From an uncultured Bacteroidales bacterium (GTDB lineage Bacteria > Bacteroidota > Bacteroidia > Bacteroidales > F082): a stretch of 49,762 nt of DNA. The position numbers and the translations under genes are program-made. The notes under the pieces were generated by a model. It worked only from the letters and a program-made list of their open reading frames with translations, made no database searches and was not told the origin of the DNA. Shown here piece by piece: positions 16,239-23,998 of the stretch. Every line of letters starts with the position of its first letter. Position 1 is the stretch's first letter. The stretch lies in assembly GCA_947303625.1 (NCBI GenBank), contig CAMYYV010000007.1, positions 1 through 49,762 on the forward strand, in the 5' to 3' direction.

Positions 16239-16246
16239 CAAATATA
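16239..16246 (-). promoter_or_regulatory. -7 element for the coiled-coil protein gene
   Basis: TATATTTG on the minus strand, 24 nt before the ATG at 16214. Confidence 0.55.
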
Positions 16247-16287
16247 GAAATATTCTTTTAATGGCCACTCTTTTTCATCCCACTTCT

Positions 16288-16821
16288 TCAAACCGGCTCT
16301 ACCTTGGCCCTTGGAATATGCACGGGGATGCATTGACCCACCACATCGATGTAGACAATGAGATGGCGCTTGTTGCGTATGGTGTCGAGCCGTCCCGTGA
16401 GACCCTTCATCGGCCCGTTGATAATCCTGACCTTCTGTCCCACCTTTAAGTCTTCATCGTTGTGCATTTTGTATTCTTCGCCGTTTTCGAATTCTCTGAC
16501 GAATTTCTTGATGGCAAGGATCTGGTTCTCTGGCACAACGACGGCTTCCTTCTCGAAACAAACGAACTTCACAACGCCATACACGTTGAGTATCGGGATG
16601 TATTGCTTGTCGTTGGAATAGACAAACACATACGACTTGAACAGTGGCTCTTCCACTTTCTTGCGGCGATCGCTCCACTGCCTGACCACTGTAATCATTG
16701 GGAGATAAGCTTGAACGCCCATATCCTCAAGTTGCGACAGCACTTTCTTCTCGGAGCGCGACCTGACGTAAAGGGCATGCCAATGTTTCTCGTTATGACT
16801 GTCCGTGTTATCAGAACCCAT
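16288..16821 (-). CDS. UpxY-type NusG-like transcription antiterminator
   Basis: 177 residues. The NGN domain (about 12-110) opens with HWHALYVRSRSEKKVLSQLE and contains the FKSYVFVYS strand; a KOW motif follows (VGQKVRIINGPMKGLTGRL, about 127-145). This is the layout of the UpxY family, specialised NusG paralogues that let RNA polymerase read through the leader of their own capsule operon in Bacteroides. Here the gene is the last of four in the run gldH-like - wza - wzc - upxY, 8 nt after wzc, instead of first in a capsule operon, and no glycosyltransferase cluster follows in the window. Its target may therefore be elsewhere. Confidence 0.85.
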   Translation of the reverse strand: MGSDNTDSHNEKHWHALYVRSRSEKKVLSQLEDMGVQAYLPMITVVRQWSDRRKKVEEPLFKSYVFVYSNDKQYIPILNVYGVVKFVCFEKEAVVVPENQILAIKKFVREFENGEEYKMHNDEDLKVGQKVRIINGPMKGLTGRLDTIRNKRHLIVYIDVVGQCIPVHIPRAKVEPV

Positions 16822-16829
16822 GCTTAACT

Positions 16830-19295
16830 CTATTTGTTTTTCTTATGATGCCTTTTCCCTCCGTCCTCGCTCTCGCCGTAATAGTCGCTGCCATAGCCGT
16901 AACCGTAGCCGTATCCATAGCCGTATCCATAGCCATAGCCGTACTTCTTACCACCATAGCCCTTTTCGGGTTTGAGACCATTGATGACGATGGAGAACTG
17001 CATGTCGCGGTTTTCAAGGTCCTTAATGATGCTGGCGAAGGCGTTCTTGTTGGTCACGCCCTGACGCACGATGAAGAGGTTGGCGTCGGAATAGCGCATG
17101 AGTAGCAAGGCGTCGGTGACCAAGCCGATGGGTGGCGTGTCGATGACGATATATTCGTAGCGCTGCTTGAGTTCCTCAAATAGCTCGTTGCACTTTTCGG
17201 AGGCAATCAACTCAGAGGGGTTAGGTGGAATGGGGCCACTGGTGATGAGATCGAGCGTCGGAATCTTGCCCGATGTCTGGATGATGTTGTCGAAGGGCTC
17301 CTTATTGCTCAGATAGCTACTCAAACCTACGTTGTTGTTGAGGCCGAACTCCTGGAAGAGCTTGGGCTTACGCATGTCGAAGCCGAGCAGCACCGTCTTC
17401 TTGCCGTAGAGGGCATAGATTGACGCGATGTTAATGCTGTTGAAGGTCTTGCCGATGCTCTGATCATCGCCAGTGACGAGCACGGTGCAAGGCAACTTGC
17501 TCTGCGTGATGAACTCGATGTTGGTACGTATCGAGCGGAACGACTCAGCCACGGGCGACTTGGGATTGTTGACGACCAGCAGCGGGTCTTTCGAATTGGT
17601 CTGTGCCACCTGTCCAACGATGGGATAACGAGTCAACTTCTCCACCTCGCTACGGTCGCTGATGGTCGACTTGAAGAAGTTCTTCAGGAAGAGGAACAAT
17701 GCCGGTATCAGGAGGCCGATGAGGATGGCGATGAGATAGTTCATCGCGGTGCGCGGAGCAATCCTGCCCGTATGGTCGAGTCGAGCCTCGTCAAGAATCT
17801 CATTGTCGGGCGTGCTGGAGGCACGCAGAATCTGGGCCTCGGCACGACGCTGCATGAGGTATTTGTAAGTGTCATCAGTGAAGTCAAAGTTACGCTGGTA
17901 GTTGATGAGTTGCTGTTGCTTGCTGGGCAGCTGACGCGACTCCAACTCCAACGAGCTGATGCGGCGGTCTATCTCGTTGATACCCATCTGGGCGTTGTCG
18001 ACGAGATTGTTGATGGTCTCAAGCAGAGCCTTCTTCGTGGTGACGATCTGTTCGTTGAGCTTCACTATCTGCGGGTGCTGTTCCGTTTGGGTGAGCAGCT
18101 GCGAGGCCTTAGATTGCGACAAGGTGACCAGATCGTTGACCAACTTGTTGAGCAAGGGGTCGTTGATGCCCATCGTGCTGGGGGCGGCCAGGTTCTCGGG
18201 GTCGTCGATCTGCACCTTGATGTAATTCTGCATGCGTTTGTAGATCTTTAGGTTGATCGACATCTCGGCGCGTTCCTTTTCCAAAGTGCGCAGGTTGGTG
18301 TAGACCTGGCTGGCTTGCAGGTCGAGGTTCATGAGGTCGTTTTGCTGACGGAAGTCCTTCAACTCAGTCTCGGCCTTGCTCAAGGTATCCCTGATACCTA
18401 TCAACTCGTTGTCGATGAACTCGATGGTGTTTTCCGATACCTGGTTTTTCTTCTCCAAACCGCGAGTGACGTATTCATTCATCAGCATGTTGACGAACTC
18501 CACAATCTTTCTCCTGTCGGTGCCTTTCATCACGACGGCAACCACCGAAGACTCCTTGCTGATGGGGCTCACGCTGAAACTGCTCATCTGCCCGACGAGG
18601 GAAGAGTAGCTGTTAAGCCAAAAATACAACTTACGGCCACTCAATGATTTAGGATCAACGTTTTCATTCAGGGTGATGCGGATGCGGTTGTAGCCGTTAT
18701 CGATCCACTCGCCTTGTTTGAAAGTGCCGTCAAAGTCAATGTCCGCCAGGTCGTTTTCGGTGGTTTCACACAGGATGAAGTCGTATTTGCGATAGCTCTC
18801 ACTCACAGCGTGAAGATGGAAAGTGCCATCGTCCAAGAAAGAAATGTCGTAGGTGAGGCCGACGGCCTGCGGCACGCTGCGTTCAAACTCCACGTGGAAT
18901 GGCGAACTCTTGTAGAGCTCGGTGCTTCCAATGCGGCCTTTGTCCATATAAGTTACCTCGATGCCCATCTTCTTCACAACGCGCTCGGTGAGCGTATACG
19001 ACTTAAGGATGGCTATCTCATTATCGACATTCTGGATGTCGCCAAAAGCCATCGAAGTCATGATGGCCGTGGCATCGTAGCTGCTTCGGGCGTCCTTGAT
19101 GAGGACGGTGCCCGAGGTCTGGTAGACCTTGGTGGAATAACGGTTGACGACGAAGCCGATAATCAAGGCAATCGCCACACAGATAACGAACAGATACCAA
19201 TGATTCAAAGCGATGAAAATCAACTGCTTGATATCGACACTCTGCTCCTCATTGGATTGCTGCTGAGGGATGTATGCTTGCTTCTCTTTTGCCAT
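16830..19295 (-). CDS. wzc: Wzc-like polysaccharide co-polymerase / tyrosine autokinase
   Basis: 821 residues. It has an N-terminal Wzz domain with transmembrane helices near residues 30-50 and 510-530, a long periplasmic coiled coil between, and a C-terminal bacterial tyrosine kinase domain. The Walker A loop is VTGDDQSIGKT (about 600-612), Walker A' is LLGFDMRKPK, Walker B is IVIDTPPIGL. The usual proline/glutamate of SxxPGEGKS is replaced by DDQSIGKT. The tail ends in nine YG dipeptides (about 785-802) plus another YY, the autophosphorylation cluster. The protein controls chain length and export of capsule or exopolysaccharide together with the outer-membrane Wza encoded 11 nt upstream. 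Confidence 0.92.
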   Translation of the reverse strand: MAKEKQAYIPQQQSNEEQSVDIKQLIFIALNHWYLFVICVAIALIIGFVVNRYSTKVYQTSGTVLIKDARSSYDATAIMTSMAFGDIQNVDNEIAILKSYTLTERVVKKMGIEVTYMDKGRIGSTELYKSSPFHVEFERSVPQAVGLTYDISFLDDGTFHLHAVSESYRKYDFILCETTENDLADIDFDGTFKQGEWIDNGYNRIRITLNENVDPKSLSGRKLYFWLNSYSSLVGQMSSFSVSPISKESSVVAVVMKGTDRRKIVEFVNMLMNEYVTRGLEKKNQVSENTIEFIDNELIGIRDTLSKAETELKDFRQQNDLMNLDLQASQVYTNLRTLEKERAEMSINLKIYKRMQNYIKVQIDDPENLAAPSTMGINDPLLNKLVNDLVTLSQSKASQLLTQTEQHPQIVKLNEQIVTTKKALLETINNLVDNAQMGINEIDRRISSLELESRQLPSKQQQLINYQRNFDFTDDTYKYLMQRRAEAQILRASSTPDNEILDEARLDHTGRIAPRTAMNYLIAILIGLLIPALFLFLKNFFKSTISDRSEVEKLTRYPIVGQVAQTNSKDPLLVVNNPKSPVAESFRSIRTNIEFITQSKLPCTVLVTGDDQSIGKTFNSINIASIYALYGKKTVLLGFDMRKPKLFQEFGLNNNVGLSSYLSNKEPFDNIIQTSGKIPTLDLITSGPIPPNPSELIASEKCNELFEELKQRYEYIVIDTPPIGLVTDALLLMRYSDANLFIVRQGVTNKNAFASIIKDLENRDMQFSIVINGLKPEKGYGGKKYGYGYGYGYGYGYGYGYGSDYYGESEDGGKRHHKKNK
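16890..16943 (-). repeat. Tandem (Tyr-Gly)9 coding repeat in wzc
   Basis: Eighteen codons alternate Tyr and Gly. Third positions vary (TAC/TAT, GGC/GGT/GGA), although a 12-bp unit also recurs, so this is a coding repeat with moderate DNA-level repetition. Confidence 0.85.
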
Positions 19296-19306
19296 GATTT
19301 ATGTGA

Positions 19307-20101
19307 CTATTTCTTGAATGCCAAATATAAAGTAACTGCGAGCGAGACCACGGAAAGCACCGTCGAATAGGGGAAGGTGGTGAAGCCCCATTGCTTGATC
19401 TTGAGTGGTTCCACATAGATGATGTCGTTGGGTTTCAGATAGTAGTATGGTGACGAGAGGATGTCGGCTGCGCCCAAGTTGACGGTAACGATCTCGGAGC
19501 CGTCATCGGTTTGACGGACGATTTTAACTTCCTCGTTCTTGGCAAAGTTGGTCATGTTGCCAGCCAAGGCGATGGCCTCAAACAGGTTGATGTGCGTCTG
19601 GTAGACGTTGTATTTGCCAGGCCTGTTCACCTCGCCGAGGATGGTGAGGTTGAAATTCGACAGCTTGACGATGAGGGTAGTCTGGTTGACAAACTTGGAG
19701 ACCTCTTCTTGCAGCTTGTCCTTGGCTTGGTCTATCGTCAGGTTTTTCAGATAAATCTTTCCAGTGAGGGGTAGCTCGATGCAGCCATCCTCGTCGAGGG
19801 TGTACGACTGGAGATAGATACTGGCTTCGCTCGACAGTTGCATCGTGCGATTGCCTTCGCCTGCCATCGCGGCGGCACTGCGTTCGTCGACGGTGTTGAG
19901 GAAACGGATATAGAGGTTGTCGCCCGGCTGCAGCTTGTAGTTGACCGAGCGTTCGTTCACATAGTTGATGGATTTGTCATCGGCAACCATCTGTGCCTCT
20001 TTCAGAAGGATCATCTTCTTTTGGGGGACACACGAGGCGAAAGTCATCGCCAACAGCACTGCCGCCATCATAAACTTGAATGAATTACGTATGCTTTTCA
20101 T
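19307..20101 (-). CDS. wza: Polysaccharide export outer-membrane lipoprotein (Wza family)
   Basis: 264 residues with a lipoprotein signal (FASC, Cys24). It has a Poly_export domain (YKLQPGDNLYIRFLN, about 55-150), then an SLBB-like domain (FNLTILGEVNRPGKYNVYQ, about 155-230), and a C-terminal hydrophobic helix (about 240-260) like the alpha-helical barrel segment of Wza. The protein forms the outer-membrane channel for capsule/exopolysaccharide. It sits 11 nt upstream of wzc and 16 nt downstream of the gldH-like gene, so all three are expected on one transcript. Confidence 0.9.
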   Translation of the reverse strand: MKSIRNSFKFMMAAVLLAMTFASCVPQKKMILLKEAQMVADDKSINYVNERSVNYKLQPGDNLYIRFLNTVDERSAAAMAGEGNRTMQLSSEASIYLQSYTLDEDGCIELPLTGKIYLKNLTIDQAKDKLQEEVSKFVNQTTLIVKLSNFNLTILGEVNRPGKYNVYQTHINLFEAIALAGNMTNFAKNEEVKIVRQTDDGSEIVTVNLGAADILSSPYYYLKPNDIIYVEPLKIKQWGFTTFPYSTVLSVVSLAVTLYLAFKK

Positions 20102-20117
20102 TTTTCTTGATTGTTTC

Positions 20118-20579
20118 TCAGTTGTTGATAAGTGTTATCTCCTTAACTCCAACAATCGGGGTAATGGGCATCTTCTGTTCAAGATGGAAGCGATAGGTGC
20201 CCGGATCGCTAATTTGCAGGTCTTTGTTGATCGGGATGTCGAAAGTATAGCATCCATCAACGAGTTCGGCACTCCAATTGCCGTCGGCATCTTTGAGCTT
20301 GGGGATGTATTCCTTGCCTCTGTAACGCTCGCCATCGCTGGTGAACACAACAAAAACGAGGTCGATATAGTCGTAAGGATAGTCTTCGGTGAAACTGATT
20401 TTCAGGCTCAGGTTATACGTAGTCGGCTTGGTAATCTCGATAGTCTTGTCTACATAGTCGAATCGTTCCCACACGGTATTGAAGAAACTGCGCTGGATCA
20501 GCTCACGATTCTTTTCCTGACGGCCACATCCGAGGAGACCGCAGCATAAGACCAAAAACACCAAGGTGATTCTCTTCAT
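20118..20579 (-). CDS. gldH: GldH-like lipoprotein (gliding motility / T9SS-associated)
   Basis: The start is placed at the ATG at 20579 (153 residues) because the -7 element at 20603-20610 lies downstream of the track start. A lipoprotein signal ends in CCGLLGC (Cys18). The body has the GldH-type pattern: NTVWERFDYVDK, then a strand YNLSLKISF followed by YPYDYIDLVFVV and a C-terminal YRFHLEQKM. GldH is a lipoprotein needed for gliding in Flavobacterium and is present in many non-gliding T9SS bacteria; its exact role is unresolved. It heads the wza-wzc-upxY run. Assignment rests on pattern memory; another lipoprotein family is possible. Confidence 0.65.
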   Translation of the reverse strand: MKRITLVFLVLCCGLLGCGRQEKNRELIQRSFFNTVWERFDYVDKTIEITKPTTYNLSLKISFTEDYPYDYIDLVFVVFTSDGERYRGKEYIPKLKDADGNWSAELVDGCYTFDIPINKDLQISDPGTYRFHLEQKMPITPIVGVKEITLINN

Positions 20580-20602
20580 TTTTCCATGCATAAAAAACCG
20601 CG

Positions 20603-20610
20603 CAAATGTA
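20603..20610 (-). promoter_or_regulatory. -7 element for the gldH-wza-wzc-upxY operon
   Basis: TACATTTG on the minus strand, 23 nt before the ATG at 20579. The leader is short, with no room for the long untranslated leader normally associated with UpxY control. Confidence 0.6.
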
Positions 20611-20713
20611 CGAAAAAAAGTCAAGCGACCCCCATTCTCTGCCGTTTTTTAGAGAAAAGATTTTTTTTTCAAAAAAACACCGAAAACCCATATCCGATAC
20701 CAAGAAAAACTTA

Positions 20714-20721
20714 TACCTTTG
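20714..20721 (+). promoter_or_regulatory. -7 element for mrdA-rodA
   Basis: TACCTTTG, 18 nt before the ATG at 20740. The track start (TTG at 20719) lies inside the element and is rejected. Confidence 0.6.
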
Positions 20722-20739
20722 TCAACCAATATAAAGACT

Positions 20740-22608
20740 ATGAGAACGAAGAATAACAACTTGTCAACCAGAAAGTTACTAATAATTGGCATCTTCATAG
20801 CGGTAGGAGTGGCCTTCGTGATGAAATTGTTTGCACTCCAGGTCGTTGACCGCGATTATAAGGAGAAAGCCGACAACAATGCTTTGCGTTTTGTCACACA
20901 ATATCCCGCCCGAGGCAAGGTTTTTGACCGTAACGGCGAGCTTTTGGTGTTCAACGAGGCGGTTTATGACTTGATGGTCGTCCCAAAGCAACTCAGCGAC
21001 GCCATCCGGAAAGACACCTTAAACCCTTTCGACACGCTGATGTTTTGTCGTCTCTTGGAGATCGACAAGGAATCGTTCATCGAACGGATGAACAAAGCCA
21101 AAAACGAGTCGATGCTGAAGCCTTCCCCCTTCATGACGCAGGTGTCGAAGGAAAACTATGCCCACATCGCTGAGGTACTCTACCGTTTCCCGGGCTTCTA
21201 TTTCCAGACCCGCACAGTGCGACATTACCCCAATTCAATCGCTGCCCACACCTTGGGCGACATCGGCGAGATCAGTAAGACCGAATTGGACAAAGACAAG
21301 GAGGGTGAAGGCTACTACCGCCAAGGCGACTACATCGGCAAGTCGGGCATCGAGAAGTCGTACGAGAAAGAACTGCGCGGCGTGAAAGGCCTGAAGGTGA
21401 TGATGGTCGACGTGCACAACCGTGAAATGGGCAGTTACATGGACGGAGCGCTTGACAAGGAACCCGTGGCGGGCAAGGACATCTACCTTGGTATGGACGC
21501 CGAGTTGCAGGCCTACGGCGAGCGGCTGATGGTGGGCAAGATTGGCTCCATCGTTGCCGTCGAGCCGTCGACGGGACAAATTTTGGCCTTCGTCACCAGC
21601 CCCACTTACGATCCCAACCTCCTCGTGGGCCGCGAACGCGGCAAACACTACCAAGAGCTGAAGGACGACCCTATGAAGCCTCTCATCAACCGTGCCATCA
21701 GCGGCACATACCCTCCTGGTTCCACCTTCAAGACCGTGGTAGGCCTCATCGCCATGCAGAGCGGCAGCATCACACCGGCCACCTGCTTCCACTGCTCCGG
21801 ACAGGGTTCCTTGCCTATCAAGTGCACCCACAGCCACGGCAGCAGCCCCGACTTCGCCAACGCCATCATGAACTCGTGTAACCCCTATTTCTACGAGTCG
21901 TTCAAGGCCACCATTAACAACCCGAAATTCGGTGGTATCAAGGAAGGTTATCAATACTGGAAGGACATGACTTACAAGATGGGCCTCGGCCACAAGTTCG
22001 ACACCGACATCCCTGCCGAACGCTCGGGCAACATCCCATCGCGCGAATACTACGACAAGATGTACGGCGGCCAGTGGAACTCTGTGACCATCCGCTCGTT
22101 GGGCATTGGCCAAGGCGAAGTTTTGGTGACACCGCTGCAACTCGCCAACATCGCGGCCATCATCGCCAACGAAGGCTACTACTATCCACCCCACCTCATC
22201 AAATGCTTCGGCGACACCACTGCCATCCCCGAGGTGATGACCACCAAGATGGACCCAGGCATTGACCCGAAACACGTCCGCGTGATGAAGCGCGGCCTGC
22301 GCACTGTGTTCAGCGGCCCTCACGGTACAGCACGTCGCTACGAGTTGAAGGACATCCCACAGTGTGGAAAGACAGGTACCGCACAAAACCCGCACGGCAA
22401 CTACCACTCCAACTTCATCGCCTTTGCCCCTGAAGAAAACCCAAAAATCGCCATCGCCGTCATCATCGAAAACGGCGGCTACGGTGCCACCTGGGCTGCG
22501 CCCATCGCCAGCCTCATGATCGAAAAATACATACGAGGCTATACGGTACGCGAAGACCTGGAAAAACGCATCATGGAAGGCAGAATCTCATATAAGAACG
22601 AACGATGA
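20740..22608 (+). CDS. mrdA: Penicillin-binding protein 2 (elongasome transpeptidase)
   Basis: 622 residues from the ATG at 20740. One N-terminal membrane helix (about 12-32), a PBP dimerisation domain (about 45-220), then the transpeptidase domain with SxxK (STFK, Ser328), SxN (SCN, Ser379) and KTG (Lys544). PBP2 cross-links peptidoglycan during lateral growth and works with the glycosyltransferase RodA, whose gene overlaps by 4 bp (ATGA). mreBCD, the usual neighbours, are not in the window; instead the pair is transcribed divergently from the gldH-wza operon. Confidence 0.94.
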   Translation: MRTKNNNLSTRKLLIIGIFIAVGVAFVMKLFALQVVDRDYKEKADNNALRFVTQYPARGKVFDRNGELLVFNEAVYDLMVVPKQLSDAIRKDTLNPFDTLMFCRLLEIDKESFIERMNKAKNESMLKPSPFMTQVSKENYAHIAEVLYRFPGFYFQTRTVRHYPNSIAAHTLGDIGEISKTELDKDKEGEGYYRQGDYIGKSGIEKSYEKELRGVKGLKVMMVDVHNREMGSYMDGALDKEPVAGKDIYLGMDAELQAYGERLMVGKIGSIVAVEPSTGQILAFVTSPTYDPNLLVGRERGKHYQELKDDPMKPLINRAISGTYPPGSTFKTVVGLIAMQSGSITPATCFHCSGQGSLPIKCTHSHGSSPDFANAIMNSCNPYFYESFKATINNPKFGGIKEGYQYWKDMTYKMGLGHKFDTDIPAERSGNIPSREYYDKMYGGQWNSVTIRSLGIGQGEVLVTPLQLANIAAIIANEGYYYPPHLIKCFGDTTAIPEVMTTKMDPGIDPKHVRVMKRGLRTVFSGPHGTARRYELKDIPQCGKTGTAQNPHGNYHSNFIAFAPEENPKIAIAVIIENGGYGATWAAPIASLMIEKYIRGYTVREDLEKRIMEGRISYKNER

Positions 22609-23873
22609 GCGAAAGAAACAGCATCATAGGAAAAATCGACTGGGTGACGGTGCTCATCTACCTCGCATTGGTCATCATCGGCTGGTTCAGCATCTTCTCA
22701 GCTAAATACGACGAGATGCACCCCAGCATCTTCGACCTATCGCAAGTGTATGGCAAACAGCTGATTTGGATCGGTGCCTCACTACTCATCGGCTTTGTCA
22801 TCCTCCTTATCGATGCCAAGTTCTTCAATGCCTTCTCTTTATGGTTTTACATCTTTTTCCTCGTCGCCCTACTCGCGGTGTTGGTTTACGGCAAGGCCAC
22901 CAAAGGCGCCACCTCGTGGATTGAATTTGGACCCATCAAATTCCAGCCCTCCGAATTCGCCAAAATGGCCACAGCCCTGGCTCTCGCAGGTTACCTCGAC
23001 CGCCTCGACGTGGACCTGCAAAAACGCAAGGACCAGATTGTCGCCGCTGTTCTCATCCTCATCCCCATGGCCTTGGTGCTATTGCAAAACGATACGGGAT
23101 CTGCCATCGTCTTCGTCTCGTTCATCTTCGTGCTTTACCGCGAGGGCTTCCCTGGCGCAGGCTGGGCGATGACGGCGGGCGCCACTGCCATCCTTTTGTT
23201 TGTCTGCACTTTACTTTGGAGCCAAAAAGTGATGTATATCATCTTGGGCAGCTTGCTTGTCCTCTCTGTGGTGTATTACATTGTGACCAAAAAGAAAGGC
23301 ATTGTCAAGATGCTGGCTGTGTTCGCCTTCATGTTTGTCTTCGTCTTCTCAGTAGACTATGCTTTTCACAAGGTGCTGCAACAGCACCAGCAAAACCGCA
23401 TCCTCGTCATGCTGGGCAAACTCGACGATCCTCAAGGCGTAGGTTATAACGTGCACCAATCAAAGATTGCCATCGGCTCGGGCGGCTTCACCGGCAAAGG
23501 TTTCCTGCAAGGCACGCAGACCAAATACGACTTCGTGCCTGAGCAACACACCGACTTCATCTTCTGCACCGTGGGTGAGGAAGGCGGCTTCGTAGGCACG
23601 GCCGTCGTAGTACTGCTCTATGTGGCCCTACTGGTGCGCATCATCATCCTTGCCGAACGACAACGATCCACTTTCAGCCGTGTGTATGGCTATGCCATCG
23701 CAGGCATCTTGTTTGTCCACGTGGCCATCAATATCGGCATGACCATCGGTTTGGTGCCTGTGATCGGCATCCCCCTGCCCTTCCTGAGCTATGGCGGAAG
23801 CAGCATGTTGGCCTTCACCATGATGTTGGCCATCTTCGTGAAACAGGATGCTAACCGATTAAACATTTTGTAA
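22605..23873 (+). CDS. rodA: Rod shape-determining peptidoglycan glycosyltransferase RodA
   Basis: 422 residues with about ten membrane helices, SEDS family. Diagnostic elements include GATSWIEFGPIKFQPSEFAK, the FVPEQHTDFIF loop and the C-terminal IPLPFLSYGGSSML. RodA polymerises glycan strands from lipid II; its partner PBP2 is encoded directly upstream with a 4-bp overlap. The start is the ATG inside that overlap. A branched palindromic element fills the gap to the convergent adenine deaminase gene. Confidence 0.94.
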   Translation: MSERNSIIGKIDWVTVLIYLALVIIGWFSIFSAKYDEMHPSIFDLSQVYGKQLIWIGASLLIGFVILLIDAKFFNAFSLWFYIFFLVALLAVLVYGKATKGATSWIEFGPIKFQPSEFAKMATALALAGYLDRLDVDLQKRKDQIVAAVLILIPMALVLLQNDTGSAIVFVSFIFVLYREGFPGAGWAMTAGATAILLFVCTLLWSQKVMYIILGSLLVLSVVYYIVTKKKGIVKMLAVFAFMFVFVFSVDYAFHKVLQQHQQNRILVMLGKLDDPQGVGYNVHQSKIAIGSGGFTGKGFLQGTQTKYDFVPEQHTDFIFCTVGEEGGFVGTAVVVLLYVALLVRIIILAERQRSTFSRVYGYAIAGILFVHVAINIGMTIGLVPVIGIPLPFLSYGGSSMLAFTMMLAIFVKQDANRLNIL

Positions 23874-23876
23874 AAT

Positions 23877-23996
23877 CTATCACCCTACGGGGTTCCGCCT
23901 AGTCCCGTAGGGACGACGGACGATAAGCAGGGGTGAAATGCAATGCAACCCCTGCTGAAAAACGCAATGAATCCTCTGACCCCGTAGGGGTGACAG
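23877..23996. repeat. Branched palindromic element between rodA and adenine deaminase
   Basis: Outer arms CTATCACC-CTACGGGG (23877-23892) and CCCCGTAGGGGTGACAG (23980-23996) are complementary apart from one bulge and one mismatch. Inside lie a small hairpin (GTCCC gta GGGAC) and a perfect 9-bp hairpin AGCAGGGGT / ACCCCTGCT (23926-23956). The element occupies the whole gap between the two convergent stop codons. Confidence 0.75.
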
Positions 23997-23998
23997 GA

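Noticed and set aside
16890-16943. Simple microsatellite or assembly artefact
   Set aside because: The reading frame is kept, codons vary, and tyrosine-rich tails are a known functional feature of this kinase family.
21235-22407. 390-residue minus-strand ORF
   Set aside because: Antisense shadow of mrdA; the composition is that of the complement of a codon-biased gene.
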